Below are positions 12,473-25,780 of a stretch of DNA of 64,000 bases, piece after piece. Position numbers and translations under genes: made by a program. The stretch is from Cryptomeria japonica (lineage: Eukaryota > Streptophyta > Pinopsida > Cupressales > Cupressaceae), in assembly GCF_030272615.1 (NCBI RefSeq), contig NC_081406.1:482203900-482267899 (forward strand), read 5' to 3'. How positions within the stretch are numbered: the first letter of the stretch is position 1; each line of letters starts with the position of its first letter. The notes under the pieces were generated by a model. The model did not search any database. It worked only from the letters and a program-made list of their open reading frames with translations, and was not told the origin of the DNA.

Positions 12473-14321
12473 TAGTGTCTAATCCTACACCATAGAGTCA
12501 ATTTTAGATGAAAATTTTTATAACAAATAAAAACCTAATTGCCAAATGAGTTTAATGTGCTCGTCTCTATCTTGTAGATCTTAAACCCTCAAATGATCTT
12601 CTACACTAAAAATACAACTCTAATAAATAATCCACAACTAATTCAAGAGCCCTACATATTAAAATTCAATTATTTAAACCTTGGCATAAATTTGCACAAA
12701 AGAAAAATATATTTACTAACATCTCTTGGAAGAAAACTAATATGAATCATCATAAATAATAAATGTGAACTCAAGGACTCACTAAATCCACTAAAACTCC
12801 TAAATAGAAATGATAACATGTTGAAATAATCAAAAATTAATATCTTATATTAATTTTTTGGGAGATTTACAAAGCCATGGAATACTTCAAACAAACCCAA
12901 AACCGATTACACTCATATACAATAATATAGAGAACATTTACAACTTGACCCATATGAGCTTGCTCAAGTGAGAAAGGAACAAAGACCAACCATTACAAGA
13001 GAAACATATAACTATAAATAGATTTGAAACTATTACAAATGGCTATGAGAAGAGTAGATGTGGTTGTTCTAGATTCACAAGGAAGAACCATGCCTTCAAC
13101 ATCACACATTTAAAATTCATGCACCAAAATTATTCTCTTAAGACTTGAAAATACAAACGCTGACTTGAAAAATTGGTCCTATTGTGATTTTCCATCCAAT
13201 GGAACCTTCTAGATCTAAGTGTATAGAGAAAAAATTTCTTATAAAATCCACTAGAAATGGCCTTGGGAAATGACATAAATGATTGAGATCTTCACTTTTC
13301 AACCATTACAATAATGAAGTTATAGTTATTGCACTGTCTTCTCCTTTGATTCCATTCCAATTTAAATAAATACTGATTTATGGGCACCATGAAATCTAAT
13401 CTAATAGTTTTAGAGCCATATCAAATCATTAGTGACATGCTAAGTTGTTTTCTCTTGTGTCATCTCCTAGCATGGGGGTGGTTCCTTATGGTTCCACATG
13501 GTTGGGTGGTTTGATGCCTTCTTCTATTGGGATGTTCTTTGTTAAATTCTTTTGTGTGTGGGTGTGGATTCTTTTATCGCAGCTCATGGATGGATAGATT
13601 CTTGTAGAATATTGATGTAATATGACTCATTTGGCATTTGCATTAGGACTTGTGAGATGGTTACACTTGTAGAAAGAAAACCATGTATCTTGATGTAGTG
13701 AGATCTTGTATTATTATGTTATATAATAGAATATGATTTTGTAATCATTATCATAATTGGATCTTCATTATGTGTATCTATAGATTGGATTCTATGGTTG
13801 TATATGAGATGATATTAGATAGTTCTATGTAGTATATCAGATTATTATTAAGGATGGAATTAGTTAGACTTGCAATAAATGATGCTTAATAATGATGTTA
13901 ATTGGATTAGTGAAGGATCTTATATATGCATGAAAAGAGAAATGTTAATTATAGCAGTGTTGGATCATGGTAGTAATTATGAAGATAAGTAATGGCATTG
14001 AGATACCCTAGGGAGGATTAACTATAGAGTTGTGCTTATTTTCGCTTACATAATGAGTTCAAATGGTTATGTTTTATGATTATGTTCGTGAAGATTATAT
14101 GTGTAACATGTTAATGGATGATAAATGTATATGAGTTGTTAGTTGTATATGTTGCATTAAGTGACGTTTTAATTTTTTTATCTCATATTGCATGTTGGTT
14201 AGCTTTATTTCTCTAGGGTATTTTGGCAAGAATTACATGGTTGGGAAGTCATGCTAATAGAGGAATGTTTGAATATATGGGCAAGATTTCAAAGTTGGGT
14301 CCCAAACCCACGGAAGTCTGC
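12473..14321. other. AT-rich stretch, nothing recognised
   Basis: No coding region, RNA gene or repeat boundary was found between the copia target duplication and the GGGTTGGG motif at 14322. Confidence 0.5.
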
Positions 14322-14340
14322 GGGTTGGGAAAATTACTGA

Positions 14341-14540
14341 CTAGAAACGGGCACCCGATTCGCTTCGGGTGAACGTTTTTAGAAACGTCTACCCATTTTG
14401 GTTCGGGCACCCAAAGCAAAATGGGTGCCTGTTTTGTAAATGTATTTAATTTATTTTTTAATGCATTTTTTCCTCATATTCATTGTTCAAAAAATGGGTA
14501 GGCGATTTGAGGAAGCATGGGTGCCCATTTTCAACTTGCC
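14341..14540. repeat. Left subterminal palindromic repeats
   Basis: Repeated GC-rich motifs: AAACGGGCACCCGATT at about 14346, TTCGGGCACCC at 14402, AATGGGTGCCTG at 14420, AAATGGGTAGGCG at 14493 and ATGGGTGCCCATTTT at 14517. They are variants of the motif found near 56 kb. Such repeats are typical binding sites for transposases or their accessory proteins. Confidence 0.6.
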
Positions 14541-14799
14541 AGTCGACCCCTCAGACCATTTTTTTCCTCATTCCAAGTACATACCTTTGGTTTTTTATAA
14601 TTTTTTTCATTTTTTATTATTATTTTTCTAAAAACATGTTAATTTATGTCATTTTTTAATTGTAGTGAGTGGGTTAAAATTTTAAAGTTTGAAAAACTAT
14701 TTTGTTTTATAGTGTAGAAAATTTATTTAATTTTATGTTTAAAATAGTTTTTTTTAGTTTTCAAATATTCTAGAAAACCTGAAAAATAAAAAATAGTTA

Positions 14800-15062
14800 A
14801 AACTTAAAACCCTAGGTAGAAAACAAAAACAAAAATGTAAATGAACAATAAACCCTAGACATAAAACAAACGAACAATAAACCCTAGACATAAAACAAAC
14901 GAACAATAAACCCTAGATAGAAAACAAATGAACAATAAACCTTAGAAAAAAAATGAACAATAAACCCTAGACAAAAAACAAACAATAAACCTTAAAAAGA
15001 AAAAGAACAATAAACCCTAGACAAAAAAAAACAATAAACTATAGATAGAAAATGAACAATAA
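14800..15062 (+). repeat. Tandem repeat with AAACCCTAG
   Basis: About nine imperfect units of 25-31 bp are built on AACAATAAACCCTAGA followed by an A-rich filler (CATAAAACAAACG and shorter forms). The AAACCCTA word is shared with the plant telomere repeat, but the spacing is not telomeric. The array runs directly into (CT)n. Confidence 0.75.
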
Positions 15063-15084
15063 CCCTCTCTCTCTCTCTCATTAC

Positions 15085-15087
<3 letters not shown>

Positions 15088-15180
<93 letters not shown>
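15088..15180 (+). repeat. (CT)n microsatellite
   Basis: Uninterrupted CT dinucleotides of about 93 bp. Confidence 0.95.
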
Positions 15181-15183
<3 letters not shown>

Positions 15184-15189
15184 AGGATG

Positions 15190-15650
15190 TTTTTAGTACA
15201 TCCTAGGACCTCTTAAGACATTATAGGATGCCTTAATACATCTTAGGACATCTTTTGACACTGTAAGAAACTGAGAACCTTTAATACATCCTACTACATC
15301 CTTAGACCCATTTTCACCCAAATGCTACATGTATTTAAATGTTATACATGTGTATAGTTAGATGTTTAAATGTTTAAATTTATTTTTGATATGTTGGAAT
15401 GTTGCATTCTATATGTTTCTAATGTTGTGTATAAATGTTAAACATTTATAGTTAGAAGTTAAAATGGTATCCTAGGACCCCTTAGTATAACTTAGGACCT
15501 TTTAAGATACCTAGGACTCCTCAAAATACCTAGGACCCCTTAGTACAACCTTTTATGACATAAGATTCCTTAGACCAATTTTCACCCCAATGCTACATAT
15601 ATTTAAATGTTATACATGTGTAGTTAGATGTTTATATGTTTAAATTTCTC
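15190..15650 (+). repeat. Duplicated AT-rich block with TAGGAC repeats
   Basis: Short degenerate words (CCTAGGAC, CTTAGGAC, ACATCCTA) are followed by TTTTCACCCAAATGCTACAT and TTAAATGTTATACATGTGTA. The same order recurs once (about 15190-15380 and 15470-15645). The second half of each copy matches the AT-rich part of the macrosatellite. Confidence 0.6.
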
Positions 15651-16125
15651 TCACTCTATATATATATATATATATCTCACTCACACACTCTCTCTAGATC
15701 TCACTCACTCTCTATCTCACTCACTCTCTCATTAGCTACTCTCTCTCTATCTATCTCTCACTCACACTCTCTCTCTAGATCTCACTCACTCTCTCTCATT
15801 ACCTACTCTCTATCTCACTCACTCTCTCATTAGCTACTCTCTCACACACACACAGACTCTCTCTCTATCTCGCTCACTCTCTCTCATTACCTTCTCTCTC
15901 TCTCTATCTCACTCACTCTCTCTCTCATTAGCTACTCTCTCTCTATCTCTATCTCTCAATCATAGTTTCTCTCTATCTCTCTTACTCTCTCATTACCTAC
16001 TCTCTCTCTATCTCACACTCTCTCTCTCTCTGAACTCTATCATCTTTTCTCTCTCCCTCATTCTCTCTCTCCCTCCCTCTATGAACTCTCTCCTCTTTTA
16101 TCTCTCTCCCTCTCTCAGTAGCTAC

Positions 16126-16913
16126 TGTTAGGAATCCCACAGATACTGAGAGGGGGGGGTGAATCAGTATCTAACCAGTGTATAGAATTTTTTAACTTAA
16201 AACATGTAGATTATAACAGTGTACCGGTATGCAAGAAATAATGCAATAAACAGAATCAAGAACATCCACATGAAAAGCACACCATAACACAAGGATTTAA
16301 TGAGGAAACCTGGTGTGGGAAAAACCTCGGTGGGATTTGTGACCCATAATATTCACTCACTGGCCAATAAGAGAATATTACTTACAATAGGGGCCTGCAC
16401 ATGCAGGAAGGCCAACTACCTAGAGCTCACTGCTCAATGGGAAGTCTCACTAACTTACAATGAGGATTATACAAATCCAATATCTTGTACTGTTTTACAA
16501 TAGCATCTATAATGCCTGATCCAGTACCGGTTGCTGCTCTGCTTCTTACATAAACCCTTAGCCTATATTTTGCATAATAGGTCTACCTAATATTTTCCTT
16601 AATTGTTCCTCTCTCATCTCTAAATGTCTACAATGATCTCTTTTATATATAAGAGTCATTTTACAATTTGCCAAGTCGGCTTACAAAGTTTTACAATAAT
16701 AAATAAAATATAATATAACAAAATCATGTCGGCCTCTGTGCCGGTATACTTCTTTTCTTTGTGTCGGTGCTGGTGTCCTGAGTGCTAGTGTAGAGTGTGA
16801 TGTGTTGATGTCGGTATAATGCCTTTGCCGGTACAATAGGATTGCAAGGTTGCCATCAATGACAAAACCTTCAATCACATACAATGTCTCATTGGAGTGT
16901 GCATATGCCAACA
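16126..16913 (-). mobile_element. Solo LTR, copia-like
   Basis: The sequence TGTTAGGAATCCC...CATATGCCAACA is 788 bp. It is flanked by GCTAC (16121-16125) and GCTAT (16914-16918), a 5-bp target duplication with one mismatch. Its left part (GAGAGGGGGGG.TGAATCAGT, and later GGGAAAAACCTCGGTGGGA) resembles the LTRs of the copia element at 7.6-12.5 kb, which lies on the minus strand. No internal sequence or second LTR is present, so it probably arose by LTR-LTR recombination. Confidence 0.75.
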
Positions 16914-17359
16914 GCTATTCTCTCCTCTTTTCTCTCCCTCATTCTCTCTCTCTCCCTTTATGAACTCTATCCTCTTTTCTCTCTCTCCCCCATTCACTCT
17001 CTCTCACTCATTGTCTCTCAAATTACCTACTCTCCCTCTCTCTCTAGCTCTCTTTATTTTAATCGTATATAAAAGTTTAAAAGTTTAAATTTATATTTGT
17101 AAATGTTCTATTTAATTATAAATTTGTTTTTGGAAGGTGAAATGTAAATTAAATAGTAATTGTAAATTTTCATGTTTGTATATACATGTCTATAGTTAGA
17201 TGTTTAAATGTTTAAATTTCTTTTTGATATGTTGAAACGTTACATTCTATATGTTTCTAATATTATGTATAAATGTTCTCACTCACACTCTCTCTCTATC
17301 TCGCTCACTCTCTCTCATTACCTACTCTCTCTCTATCTCACTCACTCTCTCTCATTAGC

Positions 17360-17471
<112 letters not shown>

Positions 17472-17688
17472 GTCCTTGATTTCAACACGGCCAAAATTGT
17501 GAGGCAACCCTACGAAACTGGTCTGTTTCATACTTTATGACCTCCGGGAGAGCTTGATCGACTCCATCGGTTAGCTCATTTAGCTTTGCACTTTTCATTT
17601 TTATTGTTTTTAAGTTTTTAAGATTTGCAGTTTTTCCTACAAAGTCCAACCTGCAGGGTTCCTTCTTTTCAAAGGTAATTGCACATCG

Positions 17689-18710
17689 GACTTTAAAATC
17701 CAATGTGCAAAGGTTTGGTTTTTACCTGCAGGTCAGACTTTAAAGTCTGACACTCAGGTAATCTTACCCCTGCAGGCAATCTTTCCCCTACAGATCGAAC
17801 TTTAAAGTCTGACCTGTAGGTTGATTTGTCAAATTTGCATGTCGGACTTTAAAATCCAAAATGCACTACACAATTAACTTTAATGAGCGCATTTATTGCT
17901 AATTTTTTGGGTTATTTATTAATCTTTCTAGGTTATTTCTTCATTTTATTTTGAGTTTTTTCCTATGCGTGTGCCCTCCTACTCCTCTCCTCATGAATTC
18001 AACTTCGATTCATCACCAGTCACTTGATTTTCTTCGGCCTCATGGATTCAGTTAGGGTTTTTCATTTGTCTTATAGTGTTTTCTTTCCCTTTCGCTTTCA
18101 TTTTTCTATTGTCGGACGGCTTTCATTTTTTCCGTTGTCGGAGGGTAATCGGACATTAAAATCCAATTGCTCTTAAACCTTCTCTTCAGGTTAAGGGCAC
18201 ATAGGACTTTATTTTCTGATTGCCCTTTGATCCATTTTACTTTCCCCCCTCCCCTTGCCTACACATTGGGTTTTAAAACCCGACATGCAGGCTGATATAT
18301 GGGGAAAACTCTATGCATATCAGACTTTAAAGTCCGATATGCAGGAGGGTAAACCTCACATATCAGACTTTAAAGTCTAATATGCGAGAGGAGATTGTCT
18401 GATTGACATGTTGGGCTTTAAAACCCAACATGTCAATCGGTTTCCCTTCCCCAGCACATCAGACTTTAAAGTCTGATGTGTTGTTCTTTTGAATGATTTA
18501 CATTGGCACATCGGACTTTAAACTTTGATGTGCTAATGATTTTTCCTTCCTTGCACATCAGACTTTAAAGTCCGATGTACCAATGACTTTCTCACAATTT
18601 CCACATCAGACTTTAAACTCTGATATCCAAGTAAAGATGTTTTATCTTTTCACATAAGACTTTAAAGTCTGATGTGCAAATTTTGACTCCTAAGGTGCAA
18701 ATCGAACTTT
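17689..18710 (+). repeat. Array of ~15 palindromes in the 5' LTR
   Basis: Around fifteen near-perfect palindromes of 24-28 bp share the core GACTTTAAAGTC with arms such as CACATCA/TGATGTG or GCATATC/GATATGC. Clear examples lie at about 18310, 18355, 18400, 18452, 18552 and 18650. Several have compensating changes in both arms, for example the GGGCTTTAAAACCC form at 18400-18430 with ACATGTTG/CAACATGT. Spacing is irregular (40-80 bp). Short minus-strand frames across them are by-products. Confidence 0.85.
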
Positions 18711-18855
18711 TTTCCCCGACCTCCCATTTTTGACAGTTTTGCTCCCAAGCCTATTCTGAGTCCGATTTTTTGATCCGATTCATAAAATTTGGTTTTATTG
18801 ATGATGATAACTATTGAAGAAGATAATCCTCAGTGTTGAATGTTGTCATTTGCAA

Positions 18856-21800
18856 ATATCAAGGCCCTCTCATGACAAATTATAGCCTTCTTTGAGTCAA
18901 TTGGAATCTTCACCGAGTAAAACATCAGCAAAGAAGATGAAGTACAAGTATGATAAGTTCTTGAATCTGTACCTAGAAAGTTCAGTAGATTCAAACATCA
19001 AGGAGATCAAAGATAAAGAAATTGGTCATGTCGGTATGCAGGAGTTTATTGATCAAGTTGAGAAAGCTCCTTCCCGCCTAACAAACTTGATCAAATTTGA
19101 GCTGCATAAATATGCTTCCTTCCCAATTGCAGCTCATGATCCGGATTTTGTACTTGCAGTAGTGGACATTCAATCTGAATACAAGATAGGTTAGGGATGT
19201 TGATCAAAATGTGATCATGACTTTGGATAGTGTTTTCAAAGGTTCTTCAGTCGAGGAAGTAGACGACATTTCTCAAGAAAGTGCTCAGGAGTACTATGAG
19301 AAAAATGAGGTCAAATGCAAGAAAGTGATCAATACTGTGTACCTCTCTACTGATATAAATTCTACCACCTCACGATGGCCTAATTATTTCCACAGAAGTG
19401 AGTTCAATGAGGAGTACAATGATATGCTTACCATGTTGGCAAGAGTGAAGGATTTAAAGGACTCTCATTACTTCCAAAGCTCGATATGTTAATACATAAA
19501 TATAATCAGGAAAGGGGCTGATAGGATTGATTGAGGTGAGCAGATCAGTGATGCACTCTGGACATAGTTGAAAGAAGTCAAAGTGACATTGAAATTTTAT
19601 ATGACCTCTTACCTAGTTTATGCAGTCACTTCTATGAGGCAATATCTAGGTTTATCTACTAAAGGTGACAGGAGATTAGTGTCTATCTGGAAATACTATG
19701 ATCAACTCACGATCAAGAATCAAGGTAGCCACTTTAGAAGAGTCAATCTGCCTTCTTTGTTGTGTGGAAGTGCATGTTTGATAAAATCCTACAGAAGAAA
19801 AGTTATCAGAGGCTACATATAACAGGGTGTCTCACTTTGGATGCGTTTTTCTTCAGTTTCCAATATTCACTTACATCCAGATTGGATGTTTCTTAGGTGA
19901 ACCCTTCATTTTACCAAGGTATCCTTCTGATAAGATCATTCTCATGGAGCTATGTCTGTAACTAATCTATGTGCATGAAAAGCAATCGCAAGCACATAAG
20001 ACCGAATTGAAGTTCCTAGAATCTATTGGCAAGTACTCAGTTTTAACTAAGCCCAAGGCCAAGAACATGGAGGAAGAGATGCAATGGAACACTACGAGAA
20101 GATTCAAAGCACGAACTAATTTTACTTTTCATGGCATGAAGAATAAGATAAAAAGAAACTACGCCCTTGTTTTTAAGTTTGAGGATGTGTGGGAAGATTG
20201 CCAAGATGAGGAAGACATAAGAAGAATGGATTCCAGTCATCTTACCCTTGAGCATATTGAAAATTTAGATTTGGCAAAGATCCCAATGACCATGGAAGAC
20301 ACTGATGACATAATAGACCCAGCCTATTATGAAAAGAAGATTGTCGACTCTCCACTTCCAACGGTGCAATGGTCGAAAAAGGAGAGTAAGTCTATCACTC
20401 AAAGAATCTCTCCCATTTTGGCAAACACCAATGCATCATTGTTGAAAAAGAATCCTAGAATGAAATAGCTTTTCTATTTCTAGAGATGACGATAATAGTG
20501 ATGGCCCGGTTGGTAAGACAGCTACGGTTGAAACAAGAACCAAGGGCAAAGCATATCCACAAGCACTATCCTCGGCCCCTGCAATGCAATTTAAGGGGAA
20601 AGGACCCAAAATCAAGTTCACAATTAAAGGGTCCAAAAAAGGTGAATCATCTTCAGCAGTATAGGAGACAGCCACAAAGGAACCAGAACAACAGACTGCT
20701 AGAGATACTAAAAAAGAGAAGGAGATAGAAGAAGGTGAAATTCCTCAACAAGAAGAAGCACAGGTTGAAGAAACGTCACATCTTAGTGAAGTTAATCACC
20801 CACCCACTTCACAGGCGCAAACTCATTTAGAGGTAATTATCCATTCCATCGATTCTAATTCTGATCGAGAGGAAGAGGAATTTGATGATGAGGACCTAGG
20901 CATGGATATGACGTAGTCAGAGTCTGCTCAACAATTTTTCACATTATCCAACTTTTCTAGTCTGGATGATATTCCTTCGACCACCATTGAATATTCAATG
21001 TTGGGATTTCCTGAGGCTATGGAGCAAGCATTTGCGGAACAACAGATGATGACTTTACCTTCTATGGTGGTCATAACATAAATTCCATCTCTGGTAAGCA
21101 CGGAAGTTATTTCTACTAGGATGATCATAAAAGAAATTCCACCTTTGGTTAATACTCAAATTGTTTTCACTGCACCTTCCACTCTCTCCTTTGTGTCCGT
21201 AACTAAAGAAGGGTCAGCATCAACAGCTGTTACTACGTCAGCAAGCATATCACTAGATACTTCAACATTGATATCAATAACAAAATCTATGACCACTGCA
21301 AGTTCAAGCCAGTTTGCTCCTGATATACTAAGTGAGACTCAGCAAGAAGCTACTTCTCTACCCGCTAATTCAAAATTACCACCTTGGATGGAGGTAGTAG
21401 CACCTAAGAGGAAGAAGTAGTTAATTTTGCCTGATGAATTTGATTTTGAGCAATTGGTTCCTCCAAAGCCTAAAGGAACAAAGAAGCCGAAGACTGTCTC
21501 TCAGGTGTTAATAGACCCGGCTTCTAAAAGGAAGTATGTTGAGGTCATGATACCATCATCAGATAAGAATAAAGATGATATACAACCTGAGGATTACATC
21601 ATGCAAATTGTAGAGCTTAGAAAGGAGACAAATGAGAGTGTTAAGCTGGATTCTCAGACAACTTTTAACTCTTTGTTACAGAGACTTGACCAAGAGAGGG
21701 ATGAGAAGAATGAATTAAAACAGAAATCTGAATAGTTGACTAATGTTCTTCTGAAAGTTACACAATCTTCCCAGGAAGTTGAGCCCATAGGATCATCAAT

Positions 21801-22527
21801 ATACACTGAAGCTCTTAAGAAAATTGAACAGGTAGGAGCCAAGGGCCGAGTGGTGGATGAGTGGATTGTATGGTTGAAGTCAAAAGGGTCTCATCTCCTA
21901 AGTTCAACAGTTGGGTTATTGACCGATTTTGAAGTAATCCAAAGTCAAATGCAAAGTGTCAAAACTTCATTATCTCAGGAGATTGAAGATATTGAGAAGA
22001 GTACGATCCTTTGGAGAAAAATGGAGGACTTCAGAATAGATGTCCTTGTTGAAAATAAAGTGGTTCCTTCAAGGGAAAAATATATCCAAATCTTGTCGCT
22101 ATTGTCTCACAAGAAAGAGACAATAAGGTTGATGATGGTAGAGCTGGATCGAGAGAGGAAGGAAGGTGATGATGAGATTGATCTCATTTCTGCCAGAATT
22201 GTCAACCTTGTTATCTGTATGATGACAATCAGAATCTTGTTACTAGTGATGCCATCATGTAGGAATTTCTTTCCTTGATGGAATACTGGACAGGAGAGGA
22301 TTTCTCACTTGGTGCATTCGATAAGTTACTGGAGATCCAAGTCAGTTTTGAGGTCCTCACATCCATGTTGAAGGATGGAAAAAGTAAATATGTAGAGGTT
22401 GAGGATACGATTTCCCATGTTTGTGTAATCACATATTCTACCCCAATGTCAAACCAAGCAGAGATGGAGGCCATCTTGACTAAGTTCGAAGAATTCCACA
22501 AATCAAAAAGGAGGAGAAAGATGAATA
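18856..22527 (+). pseudogene. LTR-encoded long reading frame, 5' copy
   Basis: Homologous along its length to 30918-34613. The N-terminal region has KKMKYKYDKFLNLY, MQEFIDQVEKAPSRL and FPIAAHDPDFVL. A middle segment resembles YIQIGCF...GEPFILPRY followed by DKIILMEL. Then come a basic/acidic linker, a Ser/Thr-rich stretch (about 21120-21400) and a coiled coil (about 21600-22400). The start codon is ATA at 18856 where the other copy has ATG. Stops at 20914 and 21418 stand where the 3' LTR has CAG, and the stop at 21733 where it has CAA. One deleted base changes the C-terminus. I do not recognise the family. It is not gag, protease, RT, RNase H or integrase, all of which lie in the internal region. 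Confidence 0.75.
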
Positions 22528-23445
22528 AAGTGTCCCTTTTTGACATTTTCTTTTCATGTACTTGCATTGTTAGATGTTGCAATTTTTACCACAGTTGTAT
22601 ATTTTCTTTCTGTTGTAGTTGTAGTCAAGTGGGACTGTGTAGTTGAATTAGTCAACTGTGCCCACATTTTTCTCCACTCTTCTTATATATAAGGAGGACC
22701 CTCATTTGTATATTTTATCTTTTTTATGCTAAGCAAAACTCTGCTGATTTTTTGTCTCAACTAAGGCTTTAGGCTTTTGTTGTGAATATTTGATCAAGCA
22801 AATAAAAAAAGCAATTTTATTTGATCCCAAACTTTGTTTTGTGTCAAAAATTGTTTATATGAGTCGATGTTCTTACGTTCATGACTTATATATGTTTTTA
22901 AATTTCTTGATATAGGAGGTATTGTTAAGTGGGTAAAAGAGCTCTTGAATTGTGAAAGTAGACTTTGTGCTCCTTGAATATTTGGGAAATTTTCTATTGT
23001 TAAGTGATTAGTAGTAGGCTTTGTATTGCTACTATTTCTTGTAGTTTTAAGGATTTAGGAATTATACTTGAAGACTTTGAGTTGAAAGATTTAATTACTT
23101 ACCATTGTGATAATTAGTTAAGTTAGTGTTATATTCAAGATAGACTTTGTGCTTCTTGCTTATAAAATCTTGGTATAGTTTGTTGGATTAATTTGTTTAT
23201 TTCCTTAAGTATCAAAGTGATAAGGAAATTGTAACAAAGTGGAGGGAGAATACATTAACTCTGAAAAAAAAGAGTTATATGCCCAACACTAACCCACAGA
23301 TTTTAATTTCTTATTAATTAGAGAAGAAATTTCAAAGGGAACCTCCCCTTGATGAGAGGAGAGATTAATTTCTCAACATAGCTGTGTGTGAATCATATAT
23401 TTTGTCATTGGTATGCTAGTGACAAAATATTCACCCAAAAGTTTT

Positions 23446-23464
23446 TTGGCGACTTTGCTAGGGA
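23446..23464 (+). other. Primer binding site, tRNA-Arg type
   Basis: TTGGCGACTTTGCTAGGGA lies five bases after the 5' LTR. It resembles the TGGCGACTCCGCTGGGGA site complementary to the 3' end of a tRNA-Arg used by Tat/Ogre-type elements, with a few transitions. Confidence 0.75.
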
Positions 23465-23582
23465 GCGATGTGCAACCGGTATTTTCCCTTTGGGTTGCAG
23501 TGCTCTTTTCATTGTAATATCCATTTTTGCTGATTTTCTCAAAAATCATAATCTGTCTAATCAAAGTTACACTCATGGGCAA

Positions 23583-25290
23583 TGATTAGCGGGAGTTGTT
23601 GATCCTACTTTTGAGTTTTTGTAGCAACATAATTTTACTTTTGTGACACCTCCACGGATGCATTCTCCTTTGCAGCGGACACGAAGTTTTCCTACTTCTG
23701 CACAGCGATCTCTCGTACCAAGTGAGGCATCAAGTTTGAAAGTCTTATTTGTTCCACTTGCAAGTCATTTTGTAATACCACCATATAATCCATTAAGGAT
23801 GGCTTCTGGTAGCCCTTGGGGTACCATTTCTGGTCCATTGAGATTGACCACACCTTTGTATGAACTTCCCAAAGGCGCAAAAAAATTTGCCTAAATTTTT
23901 GGGGGATGGTTCTCAACACCCGGATGAACACATTGTTGCCTTCTACATTGCATGTAGGGTCCTAGGTGTTGAGCATGAAGATGTTTTGGTGAGATTGTTC
24001 ATTGAGACTTTGCATGGAGCTACAACTGATTGGTTCTATCATCTTTCGAATGCTTGTATCACAAATTGGGCAACTCTCAGAGCATTGTTTGAAGCAAGGT
24101 TCAAGTCTGCCGAAGATGATCACGCATTGCTGGTACAGTTAACTCAAATGAAAAGAGAACCTCAGGAACTTATGCGTGAGTTCCTAGCAATGTTCAACAG
24201 ATTGCACAATCGCATTCCAGTTGCTTCACAACCCACCGTTGGAAATTTGAAATGCTTCTTTATCAACGCTCAATTGTCAGAGGTGAGCTTTATTTTGCGA
24301 AGGAATAATCCTACAAATCTAACCGTTGCGCAATAGATGGCCATATTGGTTGAAGACGATCTTATCCTTGCTGATAAGATAAGGAGAGATCCTAATAAGG
24401 TTAGGAATAATCAAATTGTTGATTCATCTTTTTCTTCAACGAATTTTGTTGATCCCATGATACAAAAGTTAGCAAATGAGTTGTTAGCACTTAAGAAGAA
24501 AATTTCCTCACAAGGAAATACTTCTTATCGTGATGTTCCAAGAAGGACTTATCCAAATAATGCTTCCAATTATGCCATGCGTAATTAGAATCAATTGCCT
24601 CCCCCTCCACAGAGTCTTGCATTGGAAGCACCACCCCAAAATTCAGCTACAGGTTATTATGAAGCTGAATAGAATGATCTTCCCCCTTTTGGTGAAGAAG
24701 ATGCCAATTTGCATCAAGAAGATGATGCAGAGTTGGCTAGCAACTCTAATATCAGGTTTATGCAATATCAAGAAGACGATACACCAGACACATGTGATGG
24801 GGATGTCTTTGTAGTATTCACCTGTTCGCAAGCATAGGCAACTCAGCCACTTGTCATTGCGAAGAGTTATGATTCTATTCAAATCAAGGATTCTCAACAT
24901 TTGCTAGTTTCTATTACTAAACGTGGGACTCCCATACCAAATCCTGCAAAAGACAACTCTATCTCAAAGGACACCGCGAAGGATAAAAGTGTAAGTGATT
25001 CTTCGGTTGCTGTCAATTTTTTTGCACCTGTCAATTCTTCTACACCTGCATCGAATACTAGTGTGCCTAATATTTTAAGTTTTCAAAATGAAAACCCAAA
25101 TCAATCTTTGATGAATTATTTTCAGTCATTTGATATTTTACACCATGCTAGGAAAACCAAAATACAAATGTCTGAGGTTGAATTTTTGAGATCTAATCCA
25201 GATCAATTTGACCATTTGGTCAAGTTTGTTAAAGAAAAGATACTTCTCCTAGTAATCTTCCCAAGTATAACTCACTTCAAAATAACTTAG
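23583..25290 (+). pseudogene. Gypsy gag polyprotein segment
   Basis: The retrotransposon gag core is clear at about 23880-24330: LPKFLGDGSQHPDEHI, then VRLFIETLHGATTDWFYHL, WATLRALFEARF and REFLAMFNRL. A frameshift near 23880 in an A-run separates the N-terminal part (PPRMHSPLQRTRSFPTSAQ). Stops at 24334 and 24586 interrupt the C-terminal part, which has coiled-coil character (LANELLALKKKIS) and then an acidic linker up to about 25290. No CCHC knuckle was seen. Gag would form the cytoplasmic particle. Order and spacing downstream of the PBS support the call. Confidence 0.85.
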
Positions 25291-25337
25291 TGACTTCCCC
25301 TTCTCCTGTATAAAAGATAGAACCATTCTATATCTCT

Positions 25338-25760
25338 TTGTTGATAAATGGTTATAAGCTTAGTAACAATGTAATCGATTCTAGGGCACCTGATAATGTT
25401 ATGCCATCAAAATTTGCCAACACCCTTGGTTTAACTTTGACCAAAACATTTGGAAGATGTTTCTCTATGGATAACAAGCAAGTCCCCTTGATAGGTCAAA
25501 TCAAGGACGCGCAGTTTGCTTTTGTTGCATTCCCAAAAAAGAAGATTAAGATGACAGTACTGGTAGCTGATGTGTCAGCTTCTTATGGTCTATTATTGGG
25601 AAGAAATTTCTATAGAGATGTGGGATGTGAGTTAAACATGGATATGACTGAGGCTTGTATTCTTGTTAAAGGAGTTATCCAAAAGTTACTTCTAGAAAAA
25701 GAATCAAAATACACCATTGCCAAGTCTGGTGATCAGCGAGCACATATTCTTTTCAAGTTG
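25338..25760 (+). pseudogene. Gypsy aspartic protease
   Basis: The segment VIDSRAPDNVMPSKFANTLGL carries the retropepsin position D-S-G, here D-S-R. It is followed by VLVADVSASYGLLLGRNFY, the flap-to-LLGR region of the fold. The Gly-to-Arg change next to the catalytic Asp should inactivate it. It continues, with a frame change at about 25770, into the RNase H segment. Confidence 0.8.
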
Positions 25761-25780
25761 TCAGGTATAGGTAATTATTT

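Noticed and set aside
14341-14540. Helitron end
   Set aside because: No TC start, CTRR end with hairpin, or Rep/helicase gene was seen; palindromic subterminal repeats with a transposase-like gene fit a cut-and-paste element better.
14800-15062. Interstitial telomere repeat
   Set aside because: Only the word AAACCCTA matches; there are no consecutive 7-bp units.
17689-18710. CRISPR-like array
   Set aside because: Plant nuclear context, palindromic units with variable arms and irregular spacing, no cas genes.
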